The notes beneath the pieces were generated by a model that saw nothing but the letters and a program-made list of their open reading frames with translations, searched no databases and had not been told where the DNA came from. From Strongylocentrotus purpuratus (taxonomy: Eukaryota; Echinodermata; Echinoidea; Camarodonta; Strongylocentrotidae), in NCBI RefSeq assembly GCF_000002235.5, contig NW_022145599.1, positions 22,528,879 to 22,592,878 on the forward strand: DNA of 64,000 nucleotides, read 5' to 3'. Made by a program: the position numbers and the translations under genes. Shown in pieces: positions 21,447 to 30,216 of the stretch; positions within the stretch are counted from its first letter, which is position 1; the number at the start of each line of letters is the position of its first letter.

Positions 21447-21580
21447 AGCTAGACCAATGATTATAGGCGGTGAGCCGCTTTGCGGCTCACGGTTCGTAGT
21501 CTCGCCGTATCAGACGTTCTGCTTAAGGTTAGTCTAGCAGCAAAGAAAAAAGCTCGGCACTCCGCCTAGATTATAGGCTA
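21447..21580 (-). repeat. Right TIR of inner element
   Basis: Inverse of 13694-13829, followed by the 9-bp duplication TGCAATCGC at 21581-21589. Confidence 0.82.
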
Positions 21581-21654
21581 TGCAATCGCATGACCAGAAC
21601 TTAACTTCATCTTTCTTTGTTTATCTTTGTTTATCTGAATTATTTAGCAAATGG

Positions 21655-21885
21655 GGAGCGATAAGCTATGTTTATCAGTCGATAAACATAGTTTCTTTCG
21701 ATAAACAATGTTTGTCGCCGAAAAACATTGTTTATCGTCGATAAACAGTGTTTATTGAGATAAACTGTGTTTATCAGTTGATATACAGATTTTCTCACGA
21801 TAAACAATGCTTATCGCTCGATAAACATTGTTTTTTCGCTCGATAAACATTGTTTTTCGTCGATAAACAGGGTTTATCTGGGTTA
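21655..21885. repeat. Array of CGATAAACANTGTTTATCG palindromes
   Basis: About ten copies of a ~19-bp near-palindrome, such as CGATAAACATTGTTTTTCG and CGATAAACAATGTTTGTCG, with short spacers, in the right arm of the large TIR element. The left arm keeps only a few, next to inserted DNA. The regular palindromic layout suggests protein-binding sites. Confidence 0.75.
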
Positions 21886-21894
21886 TTGATCAAA

Positions 21895-22085
21895 TGGCTA
21901 AGCTAAGTCGTGCGCACGAGTTAGCTAAGTCGTGGGCACGAGTTAGTAAGTCGTGGGAACGACTTATGAAACAAAAAATTGACATGTCACCTATAAGTCG
22001 TGGTAACGAGTTAGTAAGTCGTGGGCACGAGTTAGTAAGTCGTGGGCACGAGTTAGCTAAGTCGTGCGCACGACTTATGATTTTT
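21895..22085. repeat. Right subterminal array of AAGTCGTGNNCACGACTTA palindromes
   Basis: About seven units of AAGTCGTG(G/C)(G/C)CACGA(G/C)TTA between the GATAAACA array and the TIR tip. It is the counterpart of 12041-12190, although units differ in number and order between the ends. Confidence 0.78.
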
Positions 22086-22113
22086 TTTTGTCATGTCACC
22101 TTAGGGGCTCCGT

Positions 22114-22190
22114 AAGGAAGTGTGTGAAAACGCGACTAATTTGTGGTTCTTAAGTTGCAAATGCTTCCTACTCTGGATATATACGTGTGT
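22114..22190 (+). repeat. Block B, right part, resuming after the insertion
   Basis: Begins AAGGAAGTGTGTGAAAACGC and matches 22555-22620 (AAGGAAGTGTGTAAAAATGC..). Together with 10591-10819 it restores one B copy. Confidence 0.82.
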
Positions 22191-22199
22191 ATATATATA

Positions 22200-23125
22200 T
22201 ATATCTCAGCACCCCCGGTGAAAAAATCGTTCCAAGGGCCATGAGAAGCTCAAGGGTTTTAGGCACTAAATTACGGTCAGATGAGTATCAGGGGGCCCGC
22301 CTCAGGCCCCCTGGATCCGCCACTGACCAGACCACCGTCTTTGTGCAATGTGCAGCAACGAAGCATATGCAACGTCTTGAAACGTGACAGATCATTTTCT
22401 CTAACCTCTTACTAATCAGCAGGTCTCGTTTTTTTTCTCTCCAAGAATTGCAGGTGGACAGTAATGCGCCAAATGTGGTTCTCAAATTGCAAAAGATCCC
22501 TACTCTTAGAGGGGGTAGGAGAAACCAATTTTACGTCATATTACTCAAGGAAGTGTGTAAAAATGCGACTAATTTGTGGTTCTGAAGTTGCAAATGCTTC
22601 CTACTCTGGATAATACGTGTATATATATATATATATATATATATCTCAGCACCCCCGGTGAATAAATCGTTCCCAGGGCCCTGAGAAGCTCAAGGGTTTT
22701 AGGCACTAAATTACGGTCAGATGAGTATCAAGGGGCCCGCCTCAGGCCCCCTGGATCCGCCACTGACCAGACCACCGTCTTTGTGCAATGTGCAGCAACG
22801 AATCATATGCAACGTCTTGAAACGTGACAGATCATTTTTCTCTAACCTCTTACTAATCAGCAGGTCTCGTTTTTTTTCTCTCCAAGAATTGCAGGTGGAC
22901 AGTAATGCGCCAAATGTGGTTCTCAAATTGCAAAAGATCCCTACTCTTAGAGGGGGTAGGAGAAACCAATTTTACGTCATATTACTCAAGGAAGTGTGTA
23001 AAAATGCGACTAATTTGTGGTTCTGAAGTTGCAAATGCTTCCTACTCTGGATAATACGTGTATATATATATATATATATATATATATCTCAGCACCCCCG
23101 GTGAAAAAATCGTTCCCAGGGCCCT
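22200..23125 (+). repeat. 440-bp tandem duplication (C unit, hAT terminus, block B)
   Basis: CACTGACCAGACCACCGTC occurs at 22321 and 22761, exactly 440 bp apart, and the flanks repeat in step. Each unit has a TA microsatellite, CAGCACCCCCGGTG, one C-type monomer (CTCAAGGGTTTTAGGCACTA), CCTGGATCCGCCACTG and a whole block B. A partial third unit ends near 23125. The copies differ by only a few bases, so the duplication is recent. Confidence 0.88.
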
Positions 23126-23273
23126 GAGCAGAAACCACATAATAAGCCCCTCCCCCCCACAAAGAGGATATTTTAAATATTTTTAAATTAATTTTTTTAA
23201 ATGATATGTTTTTTTAATTTATTAAAAAAATAAAATGCTTATTCTTTGTAGTTTTTTAAGTTGTCTAGCGTAC

Positions 23274-23600
23274 CTGGAGAATGGTTGCGAAGCAAAGGGA
23301 AAGTAGCAGGAATTGCGGCTTCTTAAGTCTATGTAACCACCGTGGTCGACATCCAAACCATCCACAATCAAGATTCGATGCACTGTCATCGTCAACCACG
23401 ACTCCGTTCACGCCATCGTATCCATCGCTCGGTGTAGCACTGTCAGCGGTAGACCGTAAGGATGTCGAGGAGGTGTGCGACGTCGCCGAGGGCGGGGATG
23501 TGTCGGTTGAAACGCCTTGTTCTTTGGCGAGTTCACCCCGTTTAGTAAATGCTTTCTGCGATGTCGAGGTGCTGTCTTGGTAAAATGCTTTTCCCGACAT
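23274..23600 (-). CDS. SLCO4-like: SLCO/OATP transporter, coding exon 1
   Basis: First coding exon, 109 codons. The ATG at 23600 has A at -3 and is the first Met after an in-frame TGA 15 bases upstream. The N-terminus is a Ser/Thr-rich cytosolic tail of about 75 residues, followed by CGWFGCRPRWLHRL, which matches the CGWG..RPxxLQ motif before TM1 in OATPs. TM1 then starts (PQFLLLSLCFATILQ). The exon ends CAG|GTACGC in phase 0 and joins the phase-0 exon at 1451 (GMIVNGF) to complete TM1. A possible 5' UTR acceptor (GGGACAG|TGG) lies near 23657. Exons 1-3 together encode about 303 residues, under half of a typical 650-750-residue OATP. Confidence 0.88.
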
Positions 23601-23884
23601 CGTTGAAGTCGTTCAGTGAACGCGATGGGTTGAATGCTCACTGTATCCACTGTCCCACATGAGATAGAATTGATTCAATTCCAATTAAAACATTTATACA
23701 TATAAGTTATTCCTTTACAATCTGGTAAACAGATAAACAGAGCAGATGCAAATACACACCCGGTGCGTAAATCCGTACCGAGGAGTGGGGTGATGATCGG
23801 CGATAGAAATCACATACTAGCACGAGCACACGCCCACACTAATTTACGCAAGCGCGCGCGATCGCGCACGCACAAACACTTTTT

Positions 23885-24269
23885 TTTCGTTTCTTTTTTA
23901 ATAGTTTTTTTTTTATTGATTCCAAACAATACAAATTTATTTTTAGAAATAAGGTACATTTTTTTTCCTTGACATAATTCAAAACATTACCATTACATAC
24001 ATTGTACAATTGATGAAAACAAAAAAGAAATCAGTTGTATCATAACACAAATAACCCCATCCAACCAAACACACTACTACTACTACCCCCCCCCCCCTCC
24101 CCATCATGCGACACACACTCCACCCGACCACACTTCCACCACACACTGTTCCTAGCCCCCTCAGAATACCCCAAATTGGAGCGACAGACAAAACCGAAAC
24201 AATCTATTTAAAACATTTAAAACAAAATCATTTAAACGAGGCTACAATAGTCCAGTGTAAAAAAGTTCA
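23885..24269 (-). other. 3' UTR of an L1-type retrotransposon remnant
   Basis: T-rich at 23881-23925 (an A-rich tail on the minus strand) and directly downstream of the ORF2 remnant on that strand. Includes a C run near 24087-24099. No gene. Confidence 0.5.
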
Positions 24270-24720
24270 TGAAAACTTTACTTGTTCCCACTTCTGTAAA
24301 TGTAAGGCCAATTTACCTGCCCTCCCTGCAATATTCTTTTCTTCTTCCCTTAATTCTTACAGTTCTTTTTGAAACTCCCCCAAAGACAATATTACGGACT
24401 TTCCCCTGCATCTATATATCCAATATTTCAATGCAAAAATAATTGTATTAAACATTTTATTCGTGGGGAGTTACCAGACAACCCTAAATGAATGTTTATC
24501 CAGTCGATAGACCTTAATTCCCTTAGCTCAAACTTAGCTATTACATTTAGCCATAATATCTGAACATGTACACACACCCAGAACAAGTGTAAATATGTTT
24601 CTATCTTGCGCTACAAAATGAGCACAAGTTATCTACAACAAAGCCGAATCTGAATAAATGTTCTCTCGTATATATTGCTCCATGAAGCAGTTTATACTGA
24701 ATTTCTCTTAGTCTGCTAAC
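24270..24720 (-). pseudogene. L1/Tx1-type ORF2 C-terminal remnant
   Basis: Translating the minus strand gives, with frameshifts, REIQYKLLHGAIYT, HLFRFGFVVDNLCSFCS, then KIETYLHLFWVC and IKCLIQLFLH. Next comes a Lys/Glu-rich stretch (REEEKNIAGRAGKL) and HLQKWEQVK. This is the conserved end of L1/Tx1 ORF2: the FK..H RFG module, the C..C...ET..HLF..C knuckle and the terminal h..kW. At least one frameshift and several stops break it. The rest of the ORF is not present to the right, so the copy is 5' truncated near 24720. Confidence 0.72.
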
Positions 24721-24985
24721 ACACAACACACACACATACTCAAACACATGTACATAAATTTATACATGCATACATACATGCACGCACATGCCAAATTTGA
24801 CAACCATAAAGTAAAAGAATTGGACATATATTTCGAAATACTGACAGCTGCAAACTGTAGTGTTTTATTATAATGAACTCCGAAATAAGACGACACACTT
24901 TCAAGTAGTAACATAAAGATTGAGTATTTCGTCCGGAAGATGTGAACTCTTTATTTTGAGTCCCATCACTTAGAAAATGATGTAT
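24721..24985. other. CA/TG-rich spacer, no gene
   Basis: AC-rich and ATAC-rich repeats at 24718-24790, then unique AT-rich sequence without coding signal. Confidence 0.4.
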
Positions 24986-24989
24986 AATG

Positions 24990-25240
24990 GTAAGGGGCGT
25001 CGCTAGACCTTTTTTTTAGAGGGGGGGGGGGGGGTGTAGAGGCCAACGATTACCGACAAAACTAGCCCCCAATTACCGACAAATTTAAATGTCCCTATAT
25101 ACCCGGGGCCGAAGGCTAAATTGTTTTTCCTACGGACTATCTATAGTACTTGCGTATGCGCAAATGGTCATTTTTCTCGACGACATAAATATAGGAATTA
25201 TTTCGTCAATTTAGTCAGCATCATAGCTATATATTTTAAT
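24990..25240 (-). repeat. Inverted copy of the composite-repeat tail
   Basis: GGGGCGTCGCTAGACC, a T run, a G run, TGTAGAGGCCAACGATTACC and CCAATTACCGACAAATTTAA are the reverse complement of the tail at 4770-4905 and 6600-6720. The remainder up to 25240 is unique. Confidence 0.6.
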
Positions 25241-25890
25241 GCAGGCGCGGAGCTAGGATCTCATTTTAGGGAGGGGCGGTAGTGAGAAGGCGAATCACTC
25301 AAAGAGTGCACGAAGCGCGCTCATTAGGAGGTGTGGGTGATAGGCCTACCGCGCAAAGCGCGGAAGCTTAGACGTTTCCTTAAATTATTAGGAAAAGAAG
25401 ACGATTTATTGTACCGTTCTCGACTGTTAACCCTAATCTGTATGAATTCTCCCGCCCCTCCCGTGCAAAGCGCGAAAGCTTTGGCGTTTCATTAAATTAT
25501 AATAAAAAGAAGACGATTTGCTGTACCGTTCTCGACTGTAAATCCTTGTCTGAATTCAGTTCCCCCCCAACCCCCCCCCCCCCTCCCGCGCGGAAGTTTT
25601 GGCGTTTCATTGAATTATTAGAGAAAGTAGACAATTCGTTGAACCGTGCTCGACTCTTAATCCTTGTATGAATTCAGTTTCTCCCTCTCTCTCTCTCTCC
25701 CGCGCGAAGCGCGGAAGCTTTGACATGTCATTAAATTATTAGAGAAAGTAGACGATTTGTTAAACCATGCTCGACTCTTAATCTTTGTCTGAATTCGGTT
25801 TACCCCTCCCGCGCAAAGCGCGAAAGTTTTGACGTTTCATTAAATTATTAGAGAGAGCAGACTACACGTTGTACCGTTTTCGACTCTTAA
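25241..25890 (-). repeat. hAT-like terminus plus minisatellite array A, copy 4 (inverted)
   Basis: CAGGCGCGGAGCTAGGATCT at about 25241 resembles the CAGGCGCGGATCCAGGATTT end at 8130, and as there an inverted A array follows (about five units with GCGCGAAGCGCGGAAGCTT and TCATTAAATTATTAGAGA). Confidence 0.75.
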
Positions 25891-25894
25891 TAAG

Positions 25895-26512
25895 CCCTAA
25901 AAAAAAAGAGAGAGAGAGAGAGAGAGAAGGAAAAGAAGAGAAAGGGAAAGAGGAGAGAAAGGGAAAAAAAGAAAAGGATGAAGAAAAGAAAAGAGGGAAG
26001 AAAGAGATCGGGGGGTGAAAGGACTTGCCTCCCAGGCTATTGCCCCCCCCCCCCCAACAAACAAAAAATAAAAGAGAAGGAAGGAAAGGGAAAGAAAAAA
26101 GGAACAGAAGAGATAATGGGAAGGAAAAAATAAGGGGGATATCAGTTGCAATTTTCCCGCCAACAAGTTGTGGATCGGGGGGCAAAAGGCCCTTGCCTCT
26201 CCCCCCCCCCCCCCTCCCGCTAAACAAAAGAGAGAAGGAAGGAAAAGGAAAAGAGGAGAGCTAAAAGGGAACAAAAAAGAGGAAGAAGAAAAGGAAAAGT
26301 GAGAAAACGAGGGGAGATCAGTTGCGGTTAATCCCGCTAACAATGTGTGGAGCGGGGTGGGGGCCAAAATGACCTTGCCCCCCCCCCCCCCCCCCCCTAA
26401 AAGAGAGAGAAGGAAGGGAAGGGAACGGGAAAGAGGAGAGAAAGGGAAAGAAAAAATAGAGAAAGGTAAGGGATATCAGTTGCAATTTTCCCGCCAACAA
26501 GGTGAAGATCGG
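25895..26512 (+). repeat. Purine-rich tandem repeat, ~170-bp unit, 3-4 copies
   Basis: Each unit has a long GGAAAGGGAAAGAGGAG purine tract, then ATCAGTTGCAATTTTCCCGC, CAACAAGTTGTGGATCGGGG, CCTTGCC and a C run. Related single units occur inverted near 10290-10440 and direct near 49230-49430. Large open frames on both strands are artefacts of the purine bias. Confidence 0.8.
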
Positions 26513-26735
26513 GCATGGTGGCTCAGTCGTTAGAGCGCCCGCCTCATGAACGGGAGGTCGTGGGTTCGAACCCCGGCCGAGTCATACCAAAGACTTATAA
26601 CAATGGGACCTTCTGCCTTCTAGCTAGGCGCTCAGCATATTAGATTGGAGAAGGGTAGTAATAACATATTATGTTATGCAGGGCCCGCTGGAAGAACAGT
26701 TTCATAACTGAAGTGGCTACCCTGGGTAAATAAAA

Positions 26736-26770
<35 letters not shown>
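26511..26770 (+). mobile_element. tRNA-derived SINE (tRNA-Met-like head)
   Basis: The head has an A box (TGGCTCAGTCG) and a B box (GGGTTCGAACCCC). The anticodon arm CCCG..CTCATGA..CGGG carries CAT in the loop. The body includes CAATGGGACCTTCTGCCTTC and GGCGCTCAGCAT, and the tail is AAATAAAAGTTATTATTATT ending in a (TTA)n run to 26770. The acceptor stem does not close as in a functional tRNA and no terminator follows, so this is a SINE rather than a tRNA gene. It sits at the end of the purine-rich repeat. Confidence 0.85.
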
Positions 26771-27120
26771 CGGGGGGGGGCCACTGGCGTACTCATAGGG
26801 GAGGGGGGGGCTTTGAGGGAAAAAAAATCAAACGTGGTTTATTTTTAATTACATAACGGTGGTTTACAAATAATGCTGAAATGACATAATTTTCCGAGTT
26901 TTTTCCTTACTTTTAAGTAAATTATACTTTTGTATGCGTTTGTTGGAAAATGACAATTTCCTAAATTTACAGCCAGGCAAGAAAATGCTTCTTGAGATGC
27001 CTACATGTCAGGGCCCGCGGAACGGCGGGGATCGGGATCCTCGAGCCCCCCCCCCCCCCCCCCCTCCCTCCCCCACTTTTTTGAAAAAGTATATTTAAAA
27101 GAAATAGAAAGAAAGAGAGC
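26771..27120 (-). repeat. Conserved block of the composite element
   Basis: CCACTGGCGTACTCATAGGG at about 26781 is followed by ACGGTGGTTTACAAATAATG, TGCTTCTTGAGATGCCTACA and GGGCCCGCGGAACGGCGGGG, then a C run (about 27046-27064). It matches 10060-10280 in reverse, and its start matches 49455-49490. Confidence 0.65.
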
Positions 27121-27149
27121 AAGAAAGAAAATATAGTTAACTGCCAGTG

Positions 27150-27654
27150 TCACTTTATAATGAGGTATCAAAATATGCTCATCTGACCATGATTAAATGC
27201 CTAAAACCCCGAGGGCCTGGATTTTATCTAGGGCCCTAAGGCGGGCCCTTAGATGCTAATCTGACGGTAATTTAATGCCTTAAACCCCTGAACCCCACGC
27301 CAAATAGTGTCCTGCCAGTGTCACAAAATAATCTGGTATCAACAAATGCTCATCTGACCATAATTGAACGCTTATAACACCTGAACTTCTGGGGGCTCTG
27401 CCTCCTGGACCCAAACAAGAGCCCTAAGGCGGGCCCCTTGATACTCATCTGACCGTAATTGAGTGCTTAAAACCCCACGCCAATTAGTGACCTGCCAGTG
27501 TCACAATTAGGTATCAAAATAATGCTCATCTGACCGTAATTAAATGCCTAAAACCCCCGAACTTCCGGGGCTCTGCCCCCTGGACCGTAGGGCCTCAAGG
27601 CGGACCCCTGAATGCTAATCAGATCGTAAATTATTTCCTTAAACCCCTGATTCA
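27150..27654 (-). repeat. Minisatellite array C, copy 2 (inverted)
   Basis: About four units with CTGCCAGTGTCAC, CTCATCTGACC(A/G)TAATT, CCTAAAACCCC and GGGGCTCTGCCCCCTGGACC. It ends in CTTAAACCCCTGA and passes without a gap into the A array at 27655. Confidence 0.82.
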
Positions 27655-27840
27655 GACAAGGATTAAGAGTCGAGAACGGTACAACGAATCGTCTTTTTTC
27701 TCTAATAATTTAACAAAACGTCAAAGCTTCCGCGCTTCGCGCAGGAGGGGGGTGGAACTGAATTCAGACAAGGATTAAGAGTCGAGAATGGTAATAAGAA
27801 TCGTCTTTTTTCTCTAATAAATTAATGAAATGTCAAGGGG
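27655..27840 (+). repeat. Minisatellite array A, copy 5
   Basis: Two units (ATTCAGACAAGGATTAAGAG, CGCGCTTCGCGCAGG). Confidence 0.82.
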
Positions 27841-28345
27841 GGAGCGGATTGTGTGATCACTTACTAAAAAAGTATATATATATACATATTTATTTTTTTT
27901 AATATTAAAAAAACAAGCAACAACAACAGCCAGGGAGGGGGGCAGGCCCGTCGCCCCCCCCCCCCCTCCCCGTGGATCAACAACAACAACAGCCAGGGAG
28001 GGGGGCAGGCCCGTCGCCCCCCCCCCCCCCCCCCCGTGGATCCGCGCCTGGCTATGAATATTTTTCTACCACAATACAGAGAAGAAGGGGGGGGGGGTAG
28101 TGAGCATAATTTGTTTTCTTCGTAATTAACGCCGAAAATGAGAAAGTCGCGCCGAACAATATTTCGCTCTGTGGGGGGGGGGGGGGGGGGAGTGAGTGGA
28201 TTGTGTGATCACTTACTAAAAAAGAATATATATACATATTTAGTTTTTTTAATACTAAAAAAAAACACAACAACGGCCAGGGGGGGCAGGCCCGTCGCCC
28301 CCCCCCCCCCCCCCCCCGTGGATCCGCGCCTGCCTATAAATATTT
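27840..28345 (+). repeat. ~350-bp tandem duplication with C runs
   Basis: GGATTGTGTGATCACTTACT recurs at about 27847 and 28199, each copy followed by CAACAACGGCC/AGCCAGG, GGGGCAGGCCCGTCG, a C run and GTGGATCCGCGCCTGGCTAT. A shorter ~58-bp repeat (ACAACAACAGCCAGGG..) sits inside the first copy. The ends GTGGATCCGCGCCTG are the inverse of the CAGGCGCGGATCCA termini. Confidence 0.75.
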
Positions 28346-29714
28346 GTCTACCACAATACAGAGAGAAAAAAAGTTAGATTACTTTCCGGGGACACAAACA
28401 ACAGTGGATGAGTGATTGATTTTGTTCCCCTCATTCCCGGTAGCTGATATAATAATGGTCATAATTATTGTGAGATTTCTTGCTCCTTTTTGACAAACTT
28501 TCTAGTGTGCATTACGTTTGTGCTACAGTGTGTACATCAGGCGAATATACAGACTTTCAAAATGTACCCCAAGCAAGTATTTTATAGAAGCCCAAATCAC
28601 ACCCTGAATAAGCGTCTCTGGGAGGTTTTCCTGCCCTAAACAAGTATGTCATTTATCAACAATTAAAAGAAAAAATCTATACTCCTAAACGAGTATTTCT
28701 ATTTCTGCAGTATTCTGCACACGATTGTGGCATTTTTCCAGATTAACAATTAAACAGTGTAATCGGCGTGCTGTTTTAACACTCAAATAGTGATTTTTTA
28801 AATTTTATTCGCGTAATCATGTGTGTATAATTAATGAATTATGTACCCTTTTAACGTAAGTGATGTGTGATTCAAACACCTTCTTTCCTTTAAAAATGTG
28901 GTTGTTTTTGTATACCCTAAATTAACTACGCACGTTCTGCCTCCAACGACAATACCCTTGTCCTTGTATTGGTGTTGTGTACGCACATGATCTACAAGCT
29001 GGAATATAAGTTATCCCCGGGAAACAATCGCATTTGTTATTTTTAGGAAAGAATGCGTGGTTCATTATGACTACTCGGTTCATTTTATTCATAGATATCA
29101 TTATTTCAGAACAAGAGGCACTTAAAATGGCACGCATGGCTTTATTACGATCGTACCATATTAGTTGTGTGTTTTGTAGATACCTTGATGACAAAATCGA
29201 GTGTTATCAATCGTATTCCTGTGTATTTATTTTTTCCCGAATTTGATATCGGAGGTCCAAAATTATGATGGTCAACTTATTTCTTTGTTTAAATATCTTT
29301 TACAAGATAAAGACATTGATAAGTAAGTTCATAGAAATAGTCACTTAAAATAACTTTTAGCACAGGCCCTCATGACTATGATTACCGGGTAAAGAATAAA
29401 AGGCATTTCCTTTTTTTGAAAGGTTACTTTGTTATAACTACTGTGCATCCAATAGTTTGACTAACTTGAAGCTGATGGAAAATATTCCAAAACGTTTGAA
29501 AATATCGTCTATTTCACGTATACTAAGCCCTTTATTTGACAGTGACTAATTTAAGGTATACTTAGTTTTAGATATGTTGTGATGTAACTTAAGTTACTTT
29601 GAAGGCCTCTGTCATTCATGCTTGCATTGATGTCGATAATAATAAAGCCTGTCATTCCTTGGAGTATAGCTGCATAATAATCAGTAATAATCATAATGAT
29701 GTAATTTAGTGACG
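28346..29714. other. Apparently unique non-coding sequence
   Basis: AT-rich, with no repeat family or element end recognised and no convincing exon. The open frame on the minus strand at 28922-29194 has a Cys-rich end but resembles nothing I know. I see no support for a gene. Confidence 0.45.
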
Positions 29715-30216
29715 TAATATTTTTTTTTTTTTTATTTTTTTATTTCGTTTATTTCCATTTCCAACAAAATAAATAAAGTACATGGGATTGCATTGTACAT
29801 AGTAAAACAATGAAACTTAACAATATATTTGTAATTGGTCCACAGTGTACAACAGGCATATAACACAGAACACTGAAACACTGAAAAGCTGGGCTTGTAG
29901 ATTGCAGCCCCCTATAACAAAAATAGTACATCAATAATAAAAGAACGCACAAATACATAAACCAAATAGACATAACATAGAAGGAGTGAAAGGGACAGGG
30001 AAAGAAGGGAGACAAGGAACGAGGGAGGGCAGGGCTCTTACCTATAACACACACAACACAACACGGACCGACTGGAATACGGATGGCCAGTACAAAATGA
30101 ATCAAAATATACAAATGTATTTTATTGAGTTAAATAAATTTAAAGAGGGAGAGCTAACGCTTGATAATTACGCAAAAAAGATTTTTTTATTTTGAATTTA
30201 AAAGAATTTAAATATT
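29715..30216 (-). other. Possible non-LTR retrotransposon 3' end (inverted)
   Basis: Starts with a long T tract (29720-29748) and TTTCGTTTATTTCC, then AAATAAATAAAGTACATGGG. This is the usual look of an A-tailed non-LTR element read backwards. No protein remnant was identified in the open frame at 29749-30114. Confidence 0.3.

Larger units (their letters stand above)
13694..21580. mobile_element. Inner TIR element with exact 9-bp target duplication
   Basis: TIRs of about 135 bp lie at 13694-13829 and 21447-21580. They begin TAGCCTATAATCTAGGCGG and include GCAGAACGTCTGATACGGCG and CGCGAAGCGGCTCACCGCC, with only a handful of mismatches. TGCAATCGC flanks both ends exactly (13685-13693 and 21581-21589). 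Long TIRs and a 9-bp duplication are reminiscent of Mutator-like elements, but no transposase is seen. The only element-internal gene candidate is the start of a RecQ-like helicase next to the right TIR. A non-LTR retrotransposon fills most of the interior. Confidence 0.8.
10820..22113. mobile_element. Large TIR DNA element with exact 8-bp target duplication (host of nested insertions)
   Basis: The left end ACGGAGCCCCTAAGG (10820-10834), continuing after a hAT insertion as TGACATGAC.. (12041), is the reverse complement of the right end ..GTCATGTCACCTTAGGGG CTCCGT at 22113. AAGGAAGT flanks both sides. Uninterrupted copies of the target repeat near 22555 and 22995 show a single CAAGGAAGTGTG, confirming the empty site. 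Length is 11294 bp, about 10.1 kb without the hAT. The ends carry two subterminal arrays of palindromic motifs. No transposase was recognised. An 8-bp duplication with long TIRs fits several superfamilies (hAT, P, MULE-like), and I do not assign one. Confidence 0.82.
1452..23273 (-). other. SLCO intron 1, 21.8 kb, filled with nested mobile elements
   Basis: Bounded by a CAG|GTACGC donor at 23274/23273 and a CACAG|GGT acceptor at 1452/1451. Both sides are phase 0, and the joined protein reads through OATP TM1 (..LCFATILQ then GMIVNGF..). Nearly everything inside is repetitive, and the transposon genes in it lie on both strands. The very large size is explained by the insertion series annotated below. 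Confidence 0.85.

Noticed and set aside
10820..22113. Assigning the large TIR element to a named superfamily
   Set aside because: No transposase is visible, and an 8-bp duplication is shared by several superfamilies.
25862..26533. Several overlapping open frames of 60-156 codons on both strands
   Set aside because: They translate the purine/pyrimidine-rich tandem repeat (Ser/Phe/Leu on one strand, Lys/Glu/Arg on the other) and have no protein character.
26511..26590. Functional tRNA-Met gene
   Set aside because: A and B boxes and a CAT anticodon are present, but the acceptor stem does not pair and a SINE body and tail follow.
28922..29246. Opposing open frames of 70-90 codons
   Set aside because: Both strands are open over the same interval without family resemblance; the Cys-rich end was judged chance.
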